Shown one piece after another: positions 1 through 5,237 of a DNA stretch of 5,793 nucleotides. The position numbers and the translations under genes were made by a program. Positions within the stretch are counted from its first letter, which is position 1. Each line of letters opens with the position of its first letter. The notes under the pieces were generated by a model. That model was not told the DNA's origin. It saw only the letters and a program-made list of their open reading frames with translations, and did no database searches. Origin of the DNA: an uncultured Eubacteriales bacterium (GTDB lineage: Bacteria > Bacillota > Clostridia > Oscillospirales > Oscillospiraceae); the NCBI GenBank assembly GCA_902461475.1, contig CABPXX010000103.1, forward strand, positions 1 to 5,793. Reading direction: 5' to 3'.

Positions 1-1185
1 GGCTCGACGGGAGGGAAGCCAGGCGGAGAGGAGCACGGTCACCACGCCCAGCACCACCGCCACCAGAACACCCACCCAGGACACGTGGAGTCTCATGGCT
101 ACGCCTCCACTCATGCTGGAGGTGGTGAAGAGTGTTCCGATGAAGTGCAGGGTGATTCCGATGCCCAGAATGCCGGACAGAATCCCCAACGGGACGCCAA
201 TGGCGCTGAGGACCAGGGCCTCAAAGCGCACCATGTTCCGCATCTGCTTTTTGGTGGCGCCCAGAGAGGAGAGCAGGCCGAACTGCCGAGTGCGCTCGGA
301 CACCGAGATGGCAAAGGCGTTGTAGATGAGCACCACCGAGGCGACAATGATGATGACCATGACAATGGCGGCCAGGCGGTAAAGCACCGTATAAAACGTA
401 TCATATCTGGATACGCCGGAGTACATCAGCACATTGCCGTTGTCTTCGTCCAAATTATGAGCCTGTTGGAAGTCGTAGGCCTGGGAGATGTCCTCCATGG
501 CCAGGTAGACGTCGCAGGTGGTATCCTCGGCCAGATTGGAGTCGGCCACGGTGAAGGCGGGGTATCCAGGGGAGGAGTAGGAGTACAGGCCCCACCAGTT
601 GCAGATGCCCACCACGGTGTAGGTGCGGGTCTCCCGTACTTCCAGGGTCTCCCCGTCATCGTAGTTGTAGGGGTTCTGTTCCCCCAGGGCAAAGCCTTGG
701 CTCATCCGCTGGCCCAGTCCCAGGGTGATGGTGTCCCCCAGCTGGTAGTATTGGGTGGACGCATCCAGGAAGGACTGGAAGAGGACGATCTCATTGGAAG
801 CGGTGGGCATACGGCCCTGGGAGAGGCGGAGGGGGAGTAGGTCGGTGCCCTGGGGGGACAGACCCAGCACATAGAGGTAGGGCATGTAGTCATCCAGGTT
901 GGTGCCCGACTCTGCATAGCCTAGGTGCTGCAAATAGACGGCTTCCGCCACGCCGTCGGCCTGGGACAGCTCCTGATACTGGCGGTACGTGGTGTCCTTC
1001 TGGCCCAAATGCCAGCTGCCGGAGGAATACACACTGTCGTCCAGTATAAACTGCTGGAAGCTGGTGGTGAAGGTGGTCACGGCACACAGCATGGCAGTGG
1101 ACAGAATGATGCCAATGATGGTGACAATGGTGCGGGTGCGGTTTTGCTTGAGGGCCTGGAGGGTGACCTTGTGCAGCACATTCAT
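1..1185 (-). CDS. FtsX/MacB-type ABC transporter permease, C-terminus cut by window edge
   Basis: Membrane subunit of an ABC exporter or mechanotransmission complex, partner of the ATPase just upstream. The 395 codons present stay open in one frame to the window edge. Layout: a short cytoplasmic N-terminus (MNVLHKVTLQALKQNRTRT), TM1 about residues 19-38, a large extracytoplasmic domain about 39-267, TM2 268-293, a cytoplasmic stretch SERTRQFGLLSSLGATKKQM (296-315) typical of FtsX-domain permeases, TM3 322-348 and TM4 367-388 followed by LPSRRA. This is the MacB_PCD plus FtsX arrangement. The protein could end soon after TM4 (about 410 residues) or continue into a second FtsX module (about 800); the window cannot decide. 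Start: ATG overlaps the ATPase stop (ATGA, 1182-1185), with GAGGTGA at 1193-1199, 7 nt upstream. The outer domain has only two cysteines, C195 and C224, a possible disulfide. The substrate is unknown; peptide or antibiotic stress is a guess from context. Confidence 0.9.
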   Translation of the reverse strand, partial: MNVLHKVTLQALKQNRTRTIVTIIGIILSTAMLCAVTTFTTSFQQFILDDSVYSSGSWHLGQKDTTYRQYQELSQADGVAEAVYLQHLGYAESGTNLDDYMPYLYVLGLSPQGTDLLPLRLSQGRMPTASNEIVLFQSFLDASTQYYQLGDTITLGLGQRMSQGFALGEQNPYNYDDGETLEVRETRTYTVVGICNWWGLYSYSSPGYPAFTVADSNLAEDTTCDVYLAMEDISQAYDFQQAHNLDEDNGNVLMYSGVSRYDTFYTVLYRLAAIVMVIIIVASVVLIYNAFAISVSERTRQFGLLSSLGATKKQMRNMVRFEALVLSAIGVPLGILSGILGIGITLHFIGTLFTTSSMSGGVAMRLHVSWVGVLVAVVLGVVTVLLSAWLPSRRA

Positions 1186-1865
1186 GGACGAATCACCTCG
1201 TCCCGCACGATTTTGCCGTCCTCAATGGCGATGACCCGGTCGGCTTGGAGGGCCAGCTGTTCATCGTGGGTGATGACAATGAGGGTCTGGTGATAGGTGC
1301 GGTTGGACAGCCGCAGCAGCTCCACGATCTCCTGGCTGTTTTTGGAGTCCAGATTTCCCGTGGGCTCATCGGCCAGCACCACTGCCGGGGCGTTCATCAG
1401 GGCCCGACCGATGGACACCCGCTGCTGCTGGCCGCCGGAGAGCTGATTGGGCAGGTGCCGCTCCCGGCCCCGCAGCCCTAAAGTGTCCAGCAGGTCTCCC
1501 AGCCGCTTTTGGTTCACCTTCTGCCCGTCCAGCTGGACGGGGAGGGTCATATTCTCCACCACGTCCAGCACGGGGATGAGGTTGTAAAACTGGTAAATGA
1601 GCCCCACCTGACGGCGGCGGAAGATGGCCAGCTTCTCCTCGTTTTGGGCGTACACGTCGCAGCCGTCCACATACACCTTGCCGCTGGTGGGTTTGTCCAC
1701 ACCACCCAGCAGGTGCAGCAGGGTGGACTTGCCCGACCCGGAGGGGCCGGTGATGGCCACAAATTCCCCTCGATTCACGGAAAACGACACGTCATCCAGG
1801 GCTTTCACCTGATTTTCCCCGGTGCCGTAGGTTGTGCACAAATGCTCCACACGAAGCAGTTCCAT
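1182..1865 (-). CDS. ABC transporter ATP-binding protein, MacB/LolD/YknY type
   Basis: Cytoplasmic ATPase of 227 residues that should power the FtsX-type permease translated directly after it. Visible motifs: Walker A GPSGSGKST (40-48), Q-loop Q92 in LIYQFYNL, signature LSGGQ (142-146), Walker B VVLADEP with D166 and catalytic E167, D-loop residues NLDS, and switch histidine H200 in VITHD. The GxNLDS and QFYNLIP forms fit the family that pairs with MacB/FtsX permeases (LolD, YknY, SalX, BceA). All catalytic residues are present and the length is normal. Start choice: the frame is open upstream to 1904, and ATGs occur at 1871 and 1865. The strong AGGAGG (1873-1878) lies 1 nt from the first but 7 nt from the second, so 1865 (MELLRVEHL) is preferred. 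It is the first gene after a regulated promoter at 1895-1949 and is translationally coupled to the permease by the ATGA overlap. Confidence 0.95.
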   Translation of the reverse strand: MELLRVEHLCTTYGTGENQVKALDDVSFSVNRGEFVAITGPSGSGKSTLLHLLGGVDKPTSGKVYVDGCDVYAQNEEKLAIFRRRQVGLIYQFYNLIPVLDVVENMTLPVQLDGQKVNQKRLGDLLDTLGLRGRERHLPNQLSGGQQQRVSIGRALMNAPAVVLADEPTGNLDSKNSQEIVELLRLSNRTYHQTLIVITHDEQLALQADRVIAIEDGKIVRDEVIRP

Positions 1866-1872
1866 GTTCATT

Positions 1873-1878
1873 CCTCCT
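1873..1878 (-). promoter_or_regulatory. Strong ribosome binding site deciding the ATPase start
   Basis: AGGAGG on the minus strand. It sits 7 nt before the ATG at 1865 but only 1 nt before the in-frame ATG at 1871, so the downstream ATG is the likely start. Confidence 0.8.
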
Positions 1879-1894
1879 TTGGAATTGTGGCTAC

Positions 1895-1949
1895 ATCCTA
1901 CCACACCTAGGTGACAGGGCCGTGACTTTCAAGTGACAGATTCGTCACA
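1895..1949 (-). promoter_or_regulatory. Operator/promoter of the ABC transporter: four 11-bp repeats (TGTCAC) plus -10
   Basis: Read on the minus strand, four 11-bp units begin at 1949, 1938, 1927 and 1916: TGTGACGAATC, TGTCACTTGAA, AGTCACGGCCC and TGTCACCTAGG. The shared core is TGTCAC, with one change in each of the first and third units. A -10-like TAGGAT follows at 1900-1895, 10 nt after the last core, and no recognisable -35 is present (ACGGCC at that spacing). Tandem TGTCA half-sites at one helical turn, replacing the -35, are the known layout of promoters activated by OmpR/PhoB-family regulators. The regulator encoded at 2956-3630 is the obvious candidate, which is an inference. The exact transcription start is not visible; about 1888 is expected from the -10. 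Confidence 0.7.
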
Positions 1950-1978
1950 AAAGGGACCGCCCATCAGACGGTCCCCTT
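1949..1978 (-). terminator. Rho-independent terminator after the histidine kinase
   Basis: On the minus strand the arm GGGACCG (1975-1969) pairs with CGGTCCC (1959-1953) across a 9-nt loop and runs into TTTT (1952-1949). Two further A-T pairs can form if one G is bulged. The left arm codes for the last kinase residues and the stop codon is in the loop. It probably ends or attenuates the two-component transcript, so that the ABC genes depend mainly on their own promoter. The T-tract is short, so read-through is likely. Confidence 0.6.
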
Positions 1979-2959
1979 GTAAAAGTGTAACACGAATTGT
2001 GCCCCCTGGGGGGTGCGGTTGCGGGCCTGGATGGTGCCTCCCTGCCCGGTGACAATGCGCTGGGTCAGGGACAGGCCGATGCCAAAGCCGTGGGAGGTGC
2101 GGGAGGCGCCCCGGTAGAACCGCTCAAAAAGGTGGGGCAGGTCCTGGGGGTCGATGCCCGGCCCGGTGTCCTCCACCACCAGTTCACTAAATAGGGCATT
2201 TTCCCGCCCTCGCACCGTGATACTTCCCCCGGCGGGGGTGTGCTCCATGGCGTTTTTGATGAGGTTGCCTACCCCTTCCGCCGTCCAGTGTACGTCTCCA
2301 GTGAAGGAGCCGGAGCAGTCCACCGAAAAGGTCTGTTCCCGCAGTTCCATGGGGATGAGGAAGGGGGCGGCGGCTTGGCGCACCACCTCTTCCAGAGGGA
2401 CGGTGTCCGAGCGGAAGGGAATGGTGCCCGCCTCCAGCTTAGAGAGTTTCAGAAGGGTGGTCACCAGCCAGTCCATCTGGCTCAGTAACTGGGCCAGCTC
2501 CCGGCACAGTTTGGCCCGCCGCTGGGGGGGGAGGTCCTCTTTGTACAGCAGCTCCGCCACCAGATTCATGGAGGTGAGGGGGGTGCGCAGCTGATGGGAC
2601 AGGTCGGCCAGGGAGTTGGCCAGGTACACCTTGTCTGCTTGCAGGGCCTGCTGCTGTTCCCGCAGCCGCACCGTCATCTTGTGGATTTCACTGCGGAGAA
2701 TGCCCAGTTCTCCCTCGCTGTATTCCTCTACTCCCAGGTGCTCCTCCCCGTGGAGGATGCGGTTGAGGGTCTGGGAGAGCTGGGCCAGTTCCCGGTCGGT
2801 GCGGGCGGTGTTCCACTCCGCCAAGCCCCAAAAGCCCAGGCACAGGGGGAGGAGGAGCAGCCCCTGGACTCCGCCCAGGTACCACCCGAACCCGGTGGCA
2901 GCCCCGGTGAGGGCCAGGTACAGCAGCCGGGTGACGGTCTTGTGCTCCAAAGGACTCAC
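1964..2959 (-). CDS. Sensor histidine kinase, two TM segments with almost no outer loop
   Basis: Membrane-bound kinase expected to autophosphorylate and pass the phosphate to the response regulator it overlaps. It has 331 residues: TM1 about 10-28, a loop of only a few residues, TM2 about 31-48, a HAMP-like or coiled linker 50-110 (EGELGILRSEIHKM), HisKA with SHQLRTPLTS and phospho-accepting H122, then a HATPase_c domain with N box N232/N236, G1 box EDTGPGID (263-270), F box LFERFYRG and G2 box GFGIGLS (291-297). All boxes look intact. Having no extracellular sensor resembles the intramembrane-sensing kinases such as BceS, which receive their signal from a partner ABC transporter; here that would be the neighbouring ATPase and permease. 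The start is GTG at 2959, in a 4-nt overlap with the regulator stop. A TTG at 2950 is an alternative, because GAGGTGAG lies better placed for it. Either choice leaves both TM segments intact. Confidence 0.93.
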   Translation of the reverse strand: MSPLEHKTVTRLLYLALTGAATGFGWYLGGVQGLLLLPLCLGFWGLAEWNTARTDRELAQLSQTLNRILHGEEHLGVEEYSEGELGILRSEIHKMTVRLREQQQALQADKVYLANSLADLSHQLRTPLTSMNLVAELLYKEDLPPQRRAKLCRELAQLLSQMDWLVTTLLKLSKLEAGTIPFRSDTVPLEEVVRQAAAPFLIPMELREQTFSVDCSGSFTGDVHWTAEGVGNLIKNAMEHTPAGGSITVRGRENALFSELVVEDTGPGIDPQDLPHLFERFYRGASRTSHGFGIGLSLTQRIVTGQGGTIQARNRTPQGAQFVLHFYKGTV

Positions 2960-3630
2960 CTCATTTCTGCCTTATAGCCCAGACCCCGCACCGTTTTGAT
3001 GAGGGTGGGGCTTTGGGGGTCGTCCTCGATTTTCTCCCGCAGCCGCTTGATGTACACCGTCAGGGTGTTGTCGTTGACAAAGTCCCCGGCGATGTCCCAG
3101 ATGCCCTCCAGCAACTGGCTTCGGGTGAGCACGGCTCCGGGGTGGTTGAGAAACATGAGCAGAAGCCGATACTCCAGGGCGGACAGGTTCAGGTCCCGGC
3201 CATCCTTGGTGGCGGTGCCCCGCACCGTGTCCACTTCCACCCGGCCCAGGCGCACCAGCCCGCCGCTGCTGCCCGTGCGCCGCAGCACGTTTTTGATGCG
3301 CATGAGCAGTTCCCGAGGGCGGAAGGGCTTGGGGATGTAGTCGTCCGCTCCCACCTCGAACCCGGTGACGGTGCTGTACTCGTCCCCGGAGGCGGTGAGG
3401 AAAATCACCGGAAGGTGGTACAGGGCCTTCACCGCCGAGCACACCGCAAAGCCGTTGCCGTCGGAGAGGGAGATGTCCAGCAGCACCAGGTCGAACTGCT
3501 CTTGTTCCAGCCGCTCCAGGGCTGCTGCCTGGCCCGATGCGCAGCTCACCCGGAAACCCTCCCCCTCCAGATACTCGGTGAGGTTGTCCACAATGTGTTT
3601 GTCTTCTTCCACTAAGAGAATGGATTGCAT
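2956..3630 (-). CDS. OmpR/PhoB-family response regulator
   Basis: DNA-binding regulator of 224 residues, presumed partner of the overlapping kinase. Receiver domain 1-115: acidic pair E8-E9 followed by D10 (LLVEEDKH), phospho-acceptor D52 in LVLLDISL, T79 in FLTAS, and K101 in IPKPF. Winged-helix domain about 125-223 with DLNLSALEYRLLLMFLNHPG, LTRSQLLEGIWD, NDNTLTVYIKRLREKIEDD and the C-terminal TVRGLGYK. The start ATG at 3630 gives the normal N-terminus MQSILLVEED, with GGGGGA (3635-3640) 4 nt upstream. The same frame stays open to 3765, but that extension does not look like a receiver domain. The usual second acidic residue is Asp; Glu at position 9 is a mild oddity. Likely targets are the TGTCAC repeats at 1911-1949 before the ABC genes; this is inferred from family binding habits and proximity. 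Confidence 0.94.
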   Translation of the reverse strand: MQSILLVEEDKHIVDNLTEYLEGEGFRVSCASGQAAALERLEQEQFDLVLLDISLSDGNGFAVCSAVKALYHLPVIFLTASGDEYSTVTGFEVGADDYIPKPFRPRELLMRIKNVLRRTGSSGGLVRLGRVEVDTVRGTATKDGRDLNLSALEYRLLLMFLNHPGAVLTRSQLLEGIWDIAGDFVNDNTLTVYIKRLREKIEDDPQSPTLIKTVRGLGYKAEMR

Positions 3631-3763
3631 AGTTTCCCCCGCCTTGTGGAATCCACCCCGCGGTACTGGGTGGAATGTGCGTCCTCCTCTGTTCGGCCCT
3701 TGGACGGGTGGGGTCACATAGATGGCATGGAATTTCCACAGAATGCACCTGCTTCTGTGTAAC

Positions 3764-3769
3764 ATTATG
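3764..3769 (-). promoter_or_regulatory. Weak candidate -10 for the two-component operon
   Basis: CATAAT on the minus strand matches the -10 consensus at five of six bases and lies in a locally AT-richer patch about 135 nt before the regulator start. The sequence 17 nt upstream (GGGTAA) is not a -35; it falls inside the inverted repeat CCAGGG/CCCTGG (3779-3795). It may need an activator, or the real promoter may be elsewhere. Confidence 0.25.
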
Positions 3770-3798
3770 CTTCTATCGCCAGGGCCTTACCCTGGTGT

Positions 3799-3816
3799 GC
3801 AACTGTTCCCAGTTGC
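3799..3816. repeat. Inverted repeat GCAACTG-TTCC-CAGTTGC
   Basis: A perfect 7-bp stem with a 4-nt loop. It is directly adjacent to a second inverted repeat at 3777-3797 (CCAGGG-CCTTA-CCCTGG core), so two hairpins stand side by side. Confidence 0.6.
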
Positions 3817-4010
3817 CGAAGACAAACGGGGTTGGCCCCCGGGGGGCGGGACCGCCGCTTCTCCAGAGTAGGCCCGGAGGTGGAAACCACCCAGTCATAG
3901 GGCCAGTTGCCATGGTGGCTTGGTGTGGTGGCAGAGACAGGGGCCACAGCAAGGGTGACGGGCCGAACACCAGCTTGACGCATTGACAGCATCGTACCCC
4001 AAGGGAGGTA

Positions 4011-4032
4011 CCTAGGGGGGAAACGCCCTAGG
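4011..4032. repeat. Inverted repeat CCTAGGG / CCCTAGG
   Basis: A perfect 7-bp stem with an 8-nt purine-rich loop (GGGAAACG). The right arm can alternatively pair locally as CGCC-CTA-GGCG (4024-4034), which runs into GGTTTT. The two folds are mutually exclusive. Confidence 0.6.
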
Positions 4033-4040
4033 CGGGTTTT

Positions 4041-4068
4041 GGTGACTTTTGCCCGAACAAAAGTCACC
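4041..4068. repeat. Perfect 11-bp-stem hairpin GGTGACTTTTG / CAAAAGTCACC
   Basis: The strongest inverted repeat in the window: 11 matched pairs with no mismatch around loop CCCGAA. No T-run follows on either strand, so it is not a normal intrinsic terminator. Its length and symmetry suggest a recurring intergenic repeat element, but copy number cannot be seen from one window. Confidence 0.75.
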
Positions 4069-4076
4069 CCAGCGGA

Positions 4077-4095
4077 GCGTCCCCGGCTGGGGCGC
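4077..4095. repeat. GC-rich hairpin GCG(T)CCCC-GGCT-GGGGCGC
   Basis: Seven G-C pairs with one bulged T and a GGCT loop. It competes with overlapping pairings CCCCAGC/GCTGGGG (4067-4073 with 4086-4092) and CCAGCG/CGCTGG (4069-4074 with 4093-4098), so this spot can fold in several ways. Confidence 0.55.
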
Positions 4096-4151
4096 TGGTT
4101 TCCACCGGAGAAATCGGAGAAGGGAGGGCTTTCAGGGTACGGAAATGGGGC

Positions 4152-4194
4152 ATAGGGCGTATCCCCTATTGACACAGTAGGAAAATTGTCATAG
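4152..4194 (+). promoter_or_regulatory. Candidate operator: overlapping inverted repeats on the metN promoter
   Basis: ATAGGG (4152-4157) and CCCTAT (4164-4169) form a 6-bp inverted repeat ending in the -35. CTAT-T-GACA (4166-4174) is in turn an inverted match to TGTCATAG (4187-4194), apart from one extra T, and this pair spans the whole -35 to -10 spacer. A repressor bound here would block the polymerase. No regulator is identified. Confidence 0.4.
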
Positions 4195-4197
4195 AAT
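4169..4197 (+). promoter_or_regulatory. Sigma-A type promoter of metNI
   Basis: TTGACA (4169-4174, all six bases consensus), a spacer of exactly 17 bp, then TAGAAT (4192-4197, five of six). A start near 4204 would give a leader of about 30 nt before the metN ATG. The local AT-rich stretch contrasts with the GC-rich surroundings, as expected for a real promoter. Confidence 0.85.
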
Positions 4198-4232
4198 TAA
4201 ACCACTGTTTGAAAACAAAGGGAGAAGAACCT

Positions 4233-5237
4233 ATGATTGAGTTAAAACATATCACGAAACGCTTCCCCACCGCCGAAGGAGAGTTCACTGCCCTGAACGA
4301 TGTGTCCCTGACCATTGGAGATGGGGATATCTTCGGTATCGTGGGCATGAGCGGGGCGGGCAAGTCCACCCTGGTGCGCTGCCTGAACCTGCTGGAGCGG
4401 CCCAGTGAGGGCCAGGTGGTCATTGACGGGGAGGACCTGTGTGCCATGTCCACCAAGGAGCTGACTCGCCGCCGCCGCTCCATCAGCATGATTTTCCAGC
4501 ACTTTAACCTGCTCATGCAGCGCACCTGCCTGGATAACATCTGCTTCCCCATGGAGATTGCAGGGAAGAAGGGCCCGGAGGTGAAGAAAAAGGCCCGGGA
4601 GCTGCTGGACATTGTGGGCCTGCCCGACAAGGCAGACGCCTACCCCGCCCAGCTCTCCGGCGGTCAGAAGCAGCGCATCGCCATCGCCCGGGCCCTGGCC
4701 TCTGACCCCAAAATTCTGCTGTGTGACGAGGCCACTTCCGCCCTGGACCCCAAGACTACCCGGGACATTTTGCGCCTCATCCAGGACATCAACCGCCGTT
4801 TGGGTATCACCGTGGTCATCATCACCCACGAGATGGGGGTTATCGAGGAGATCTGCTCCCACGTGGCCATTCTGGACCACGGCGTGCTCCAGGAGACGGG
4901 GACGGTGGAGGAGACCTTCTCCAACCCCAAGACCGAGGCGGGACGCCGTCTGGTGTACCCCGACGGGGTCATCATCGACCAGCTGCCTGCGGCCAACGTC
5001 ATCCGCATCGCCTTCAACGGCAGCTCCTCCTATGAGCCCCTCATCGCCTCCCTGGCCATGGACTGCCAGGTGAAGGTGAATATCCTGGGTGCCGACACCC
5101 GCAATGTGGACGGCAAGGCCTTCGGCACCATGCTGTTGGGCCTGCCTGAAAACGCAGAGGAGCGGGAGCGGGCCATCCAGTACATCAAGAATCAACCCAA
5201 TGTGACCATGGAGGAGGTGCACGACTATCATGGATAA
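4233..5237 (+). CDS. metN: Methionine ABC transporter ATP-binding protein MetN
   Basis: Cytoplasmic ATPase of the MetNIQ importer, which brings in methionine (and in some bacteria D-methionine or its sulfoxide). The 334 residues compare well with about 343 in E. coli. Motifs: Walker A GMSGAGKST (38-46), Q89 in MIFQHFNLL, signature LSGGQ (141-145), Walker B ILLCDEATS with D165 and E166, SALDP D-loop, and H199 in IITHEMGV. The LLERPSEG and IITHEMGVI stretches are MetN-like. Residues about 255-330 match a C-terminal NIL (ACT-like) domain, which in E. coli MetN binds methionine and inhibits transport when the cell is full. Start: ATG at 4233 with AAGGGAG (4218-4224) 8 nt upstream. An upstream in-frame TTG at 4209 is unlikely because it would put this SD inside the gene. 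The stop overlaps metI by 8 nt. Confidence 0.95.
   Translation: MIELKHITKRFPTAEGEFTALNDVSLTIGDGDIFGIVGMSGAGKSTLVRCLNLLERPSEGQVVIDGEDLCAMSTKELTRRRRSISMIFQHFNLLMQRTCLDNICFPMEIAGKKGPEVKKKARELLDIVGLPDKADAYPAQLSGGQKQRIAIARALASDPKILLCDEATSALDPKTTRDILRLIQDINRRLGITVVIITHEMGVIEEICSHVAILDHGVLQETGTVEETFSNPKTEAGRRLVYPDGVIIDQLPAANVIRIAFNGSSSYEPLIASLAMDCQVKVNILGADTRNVDGKAFGTMLLGLPENAEERERAIQYIKNQPNVTMEEVHDYHG
5212..5219 (+). promoter_or_regulatory. Ribosome binding site for metI inside metN
   Basis: AGGAGGTG within the last metN codons, 10 nt before the metI ATG at 5230. It supports that start and coupled translation. Confidence 0.65.

Larger units (their letters stand above)
3879..4106. repeat. Long-range 11-nt inverted repeat bounding the hairpin cluster
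   Basis: GGTGGAAACCA at 3879-3889 and its exact reverse complement TGGTTTCCACC at 4096-4106. The two copies enclose about 206 bp containing the hairpins at 4011-4095. They could close a long stem in an RNA or be the ends of a small repeat element. Confidence 0.5.
3631..4232. other. 602-bp divergent intergenic region without a convincing gene, rich in inverted repeats
   Basis: It separates the minus-strand two-component operon from the plus-strand metNI operon. Open frames cross it on both strands, but none has a Shine-Dalgarno site with a plausible protein. It holds at least eight short inverted repeats. Clear ones are CGCCAGGG/CCCTGGTG (3777-3797, one G-T pair), GCAACTG/CAGTTGC (3799-3816), GCCCCC/GGGGGC (3835-3847), GGCGG/CCGCC (3845-3856), GGTGG/CCACC (3879-3891), CCTAGGG/CCCTAGG (4011-4032), an 11-bp hairpin (4041-4068) and a GC-rich hairpin (4077-4095). 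None is followed by a clear T-run. It could be a REP-like repeat cluster, a structured RNA, or both. No tRNA, rRNA, tmRNA, RNase P or SRP signature was seen. Confidence 0.7.

Noticed and set aside
85..840. 251-codon plus-strand open frame under the permease
   Set aside because: It is antisense to the FtsX-type permease, rich in Gly/Val/His/Gln, and resembles no family; a high-GC shadow.
2972..3748. 258-codon minus-strand frame overlapping the response regulator in another phase
   Set aside because: Its sequence is Pro/Gly/His/Arg-rich, and the other phase encodes a complete receiver plus winged-helix protein.
3841..3856. T-box-like string GGGGCGGGACCGCC, near the AGGGUGGNACCGCG consensus
   Set aside because: The UGGN needed to pair with the tRNA NCCA end reads CGGG, there is no specifier stem or terminator, and it lies upstream of the metN promoter by over 300 bp.
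3871..3950. Possible SAM riboswitch given the downstream methionine importer
   Set aside because: The conserved S-box core strings are absent, and a near-consensus promoter lies between this stretch and metN.
3983..3988. TTGACA as a -35 for transcription through the hairpin block
   Set aside because: No acceptable -10 is found 16-18 bp downstream (AGGTAC at 17 bp).
3765..4175. 136-codon minus-strand frame in the intergenic region (GTG start)
   Set aside because: No Shine-Dalgarno site before the GTG at 4175, no recognisable domain, and it reads straight through the palindromes at 4011-4095. Similar 'hypothetical proteins' in databases could arise from the same repeats.
4209..4232. TTG-initiated extension of metN by eight codons
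   Set aside because: It would place the AAGGGAG ribosome site inside the coding region; the ATG at 4233 gives the normal MetN N-terminus.
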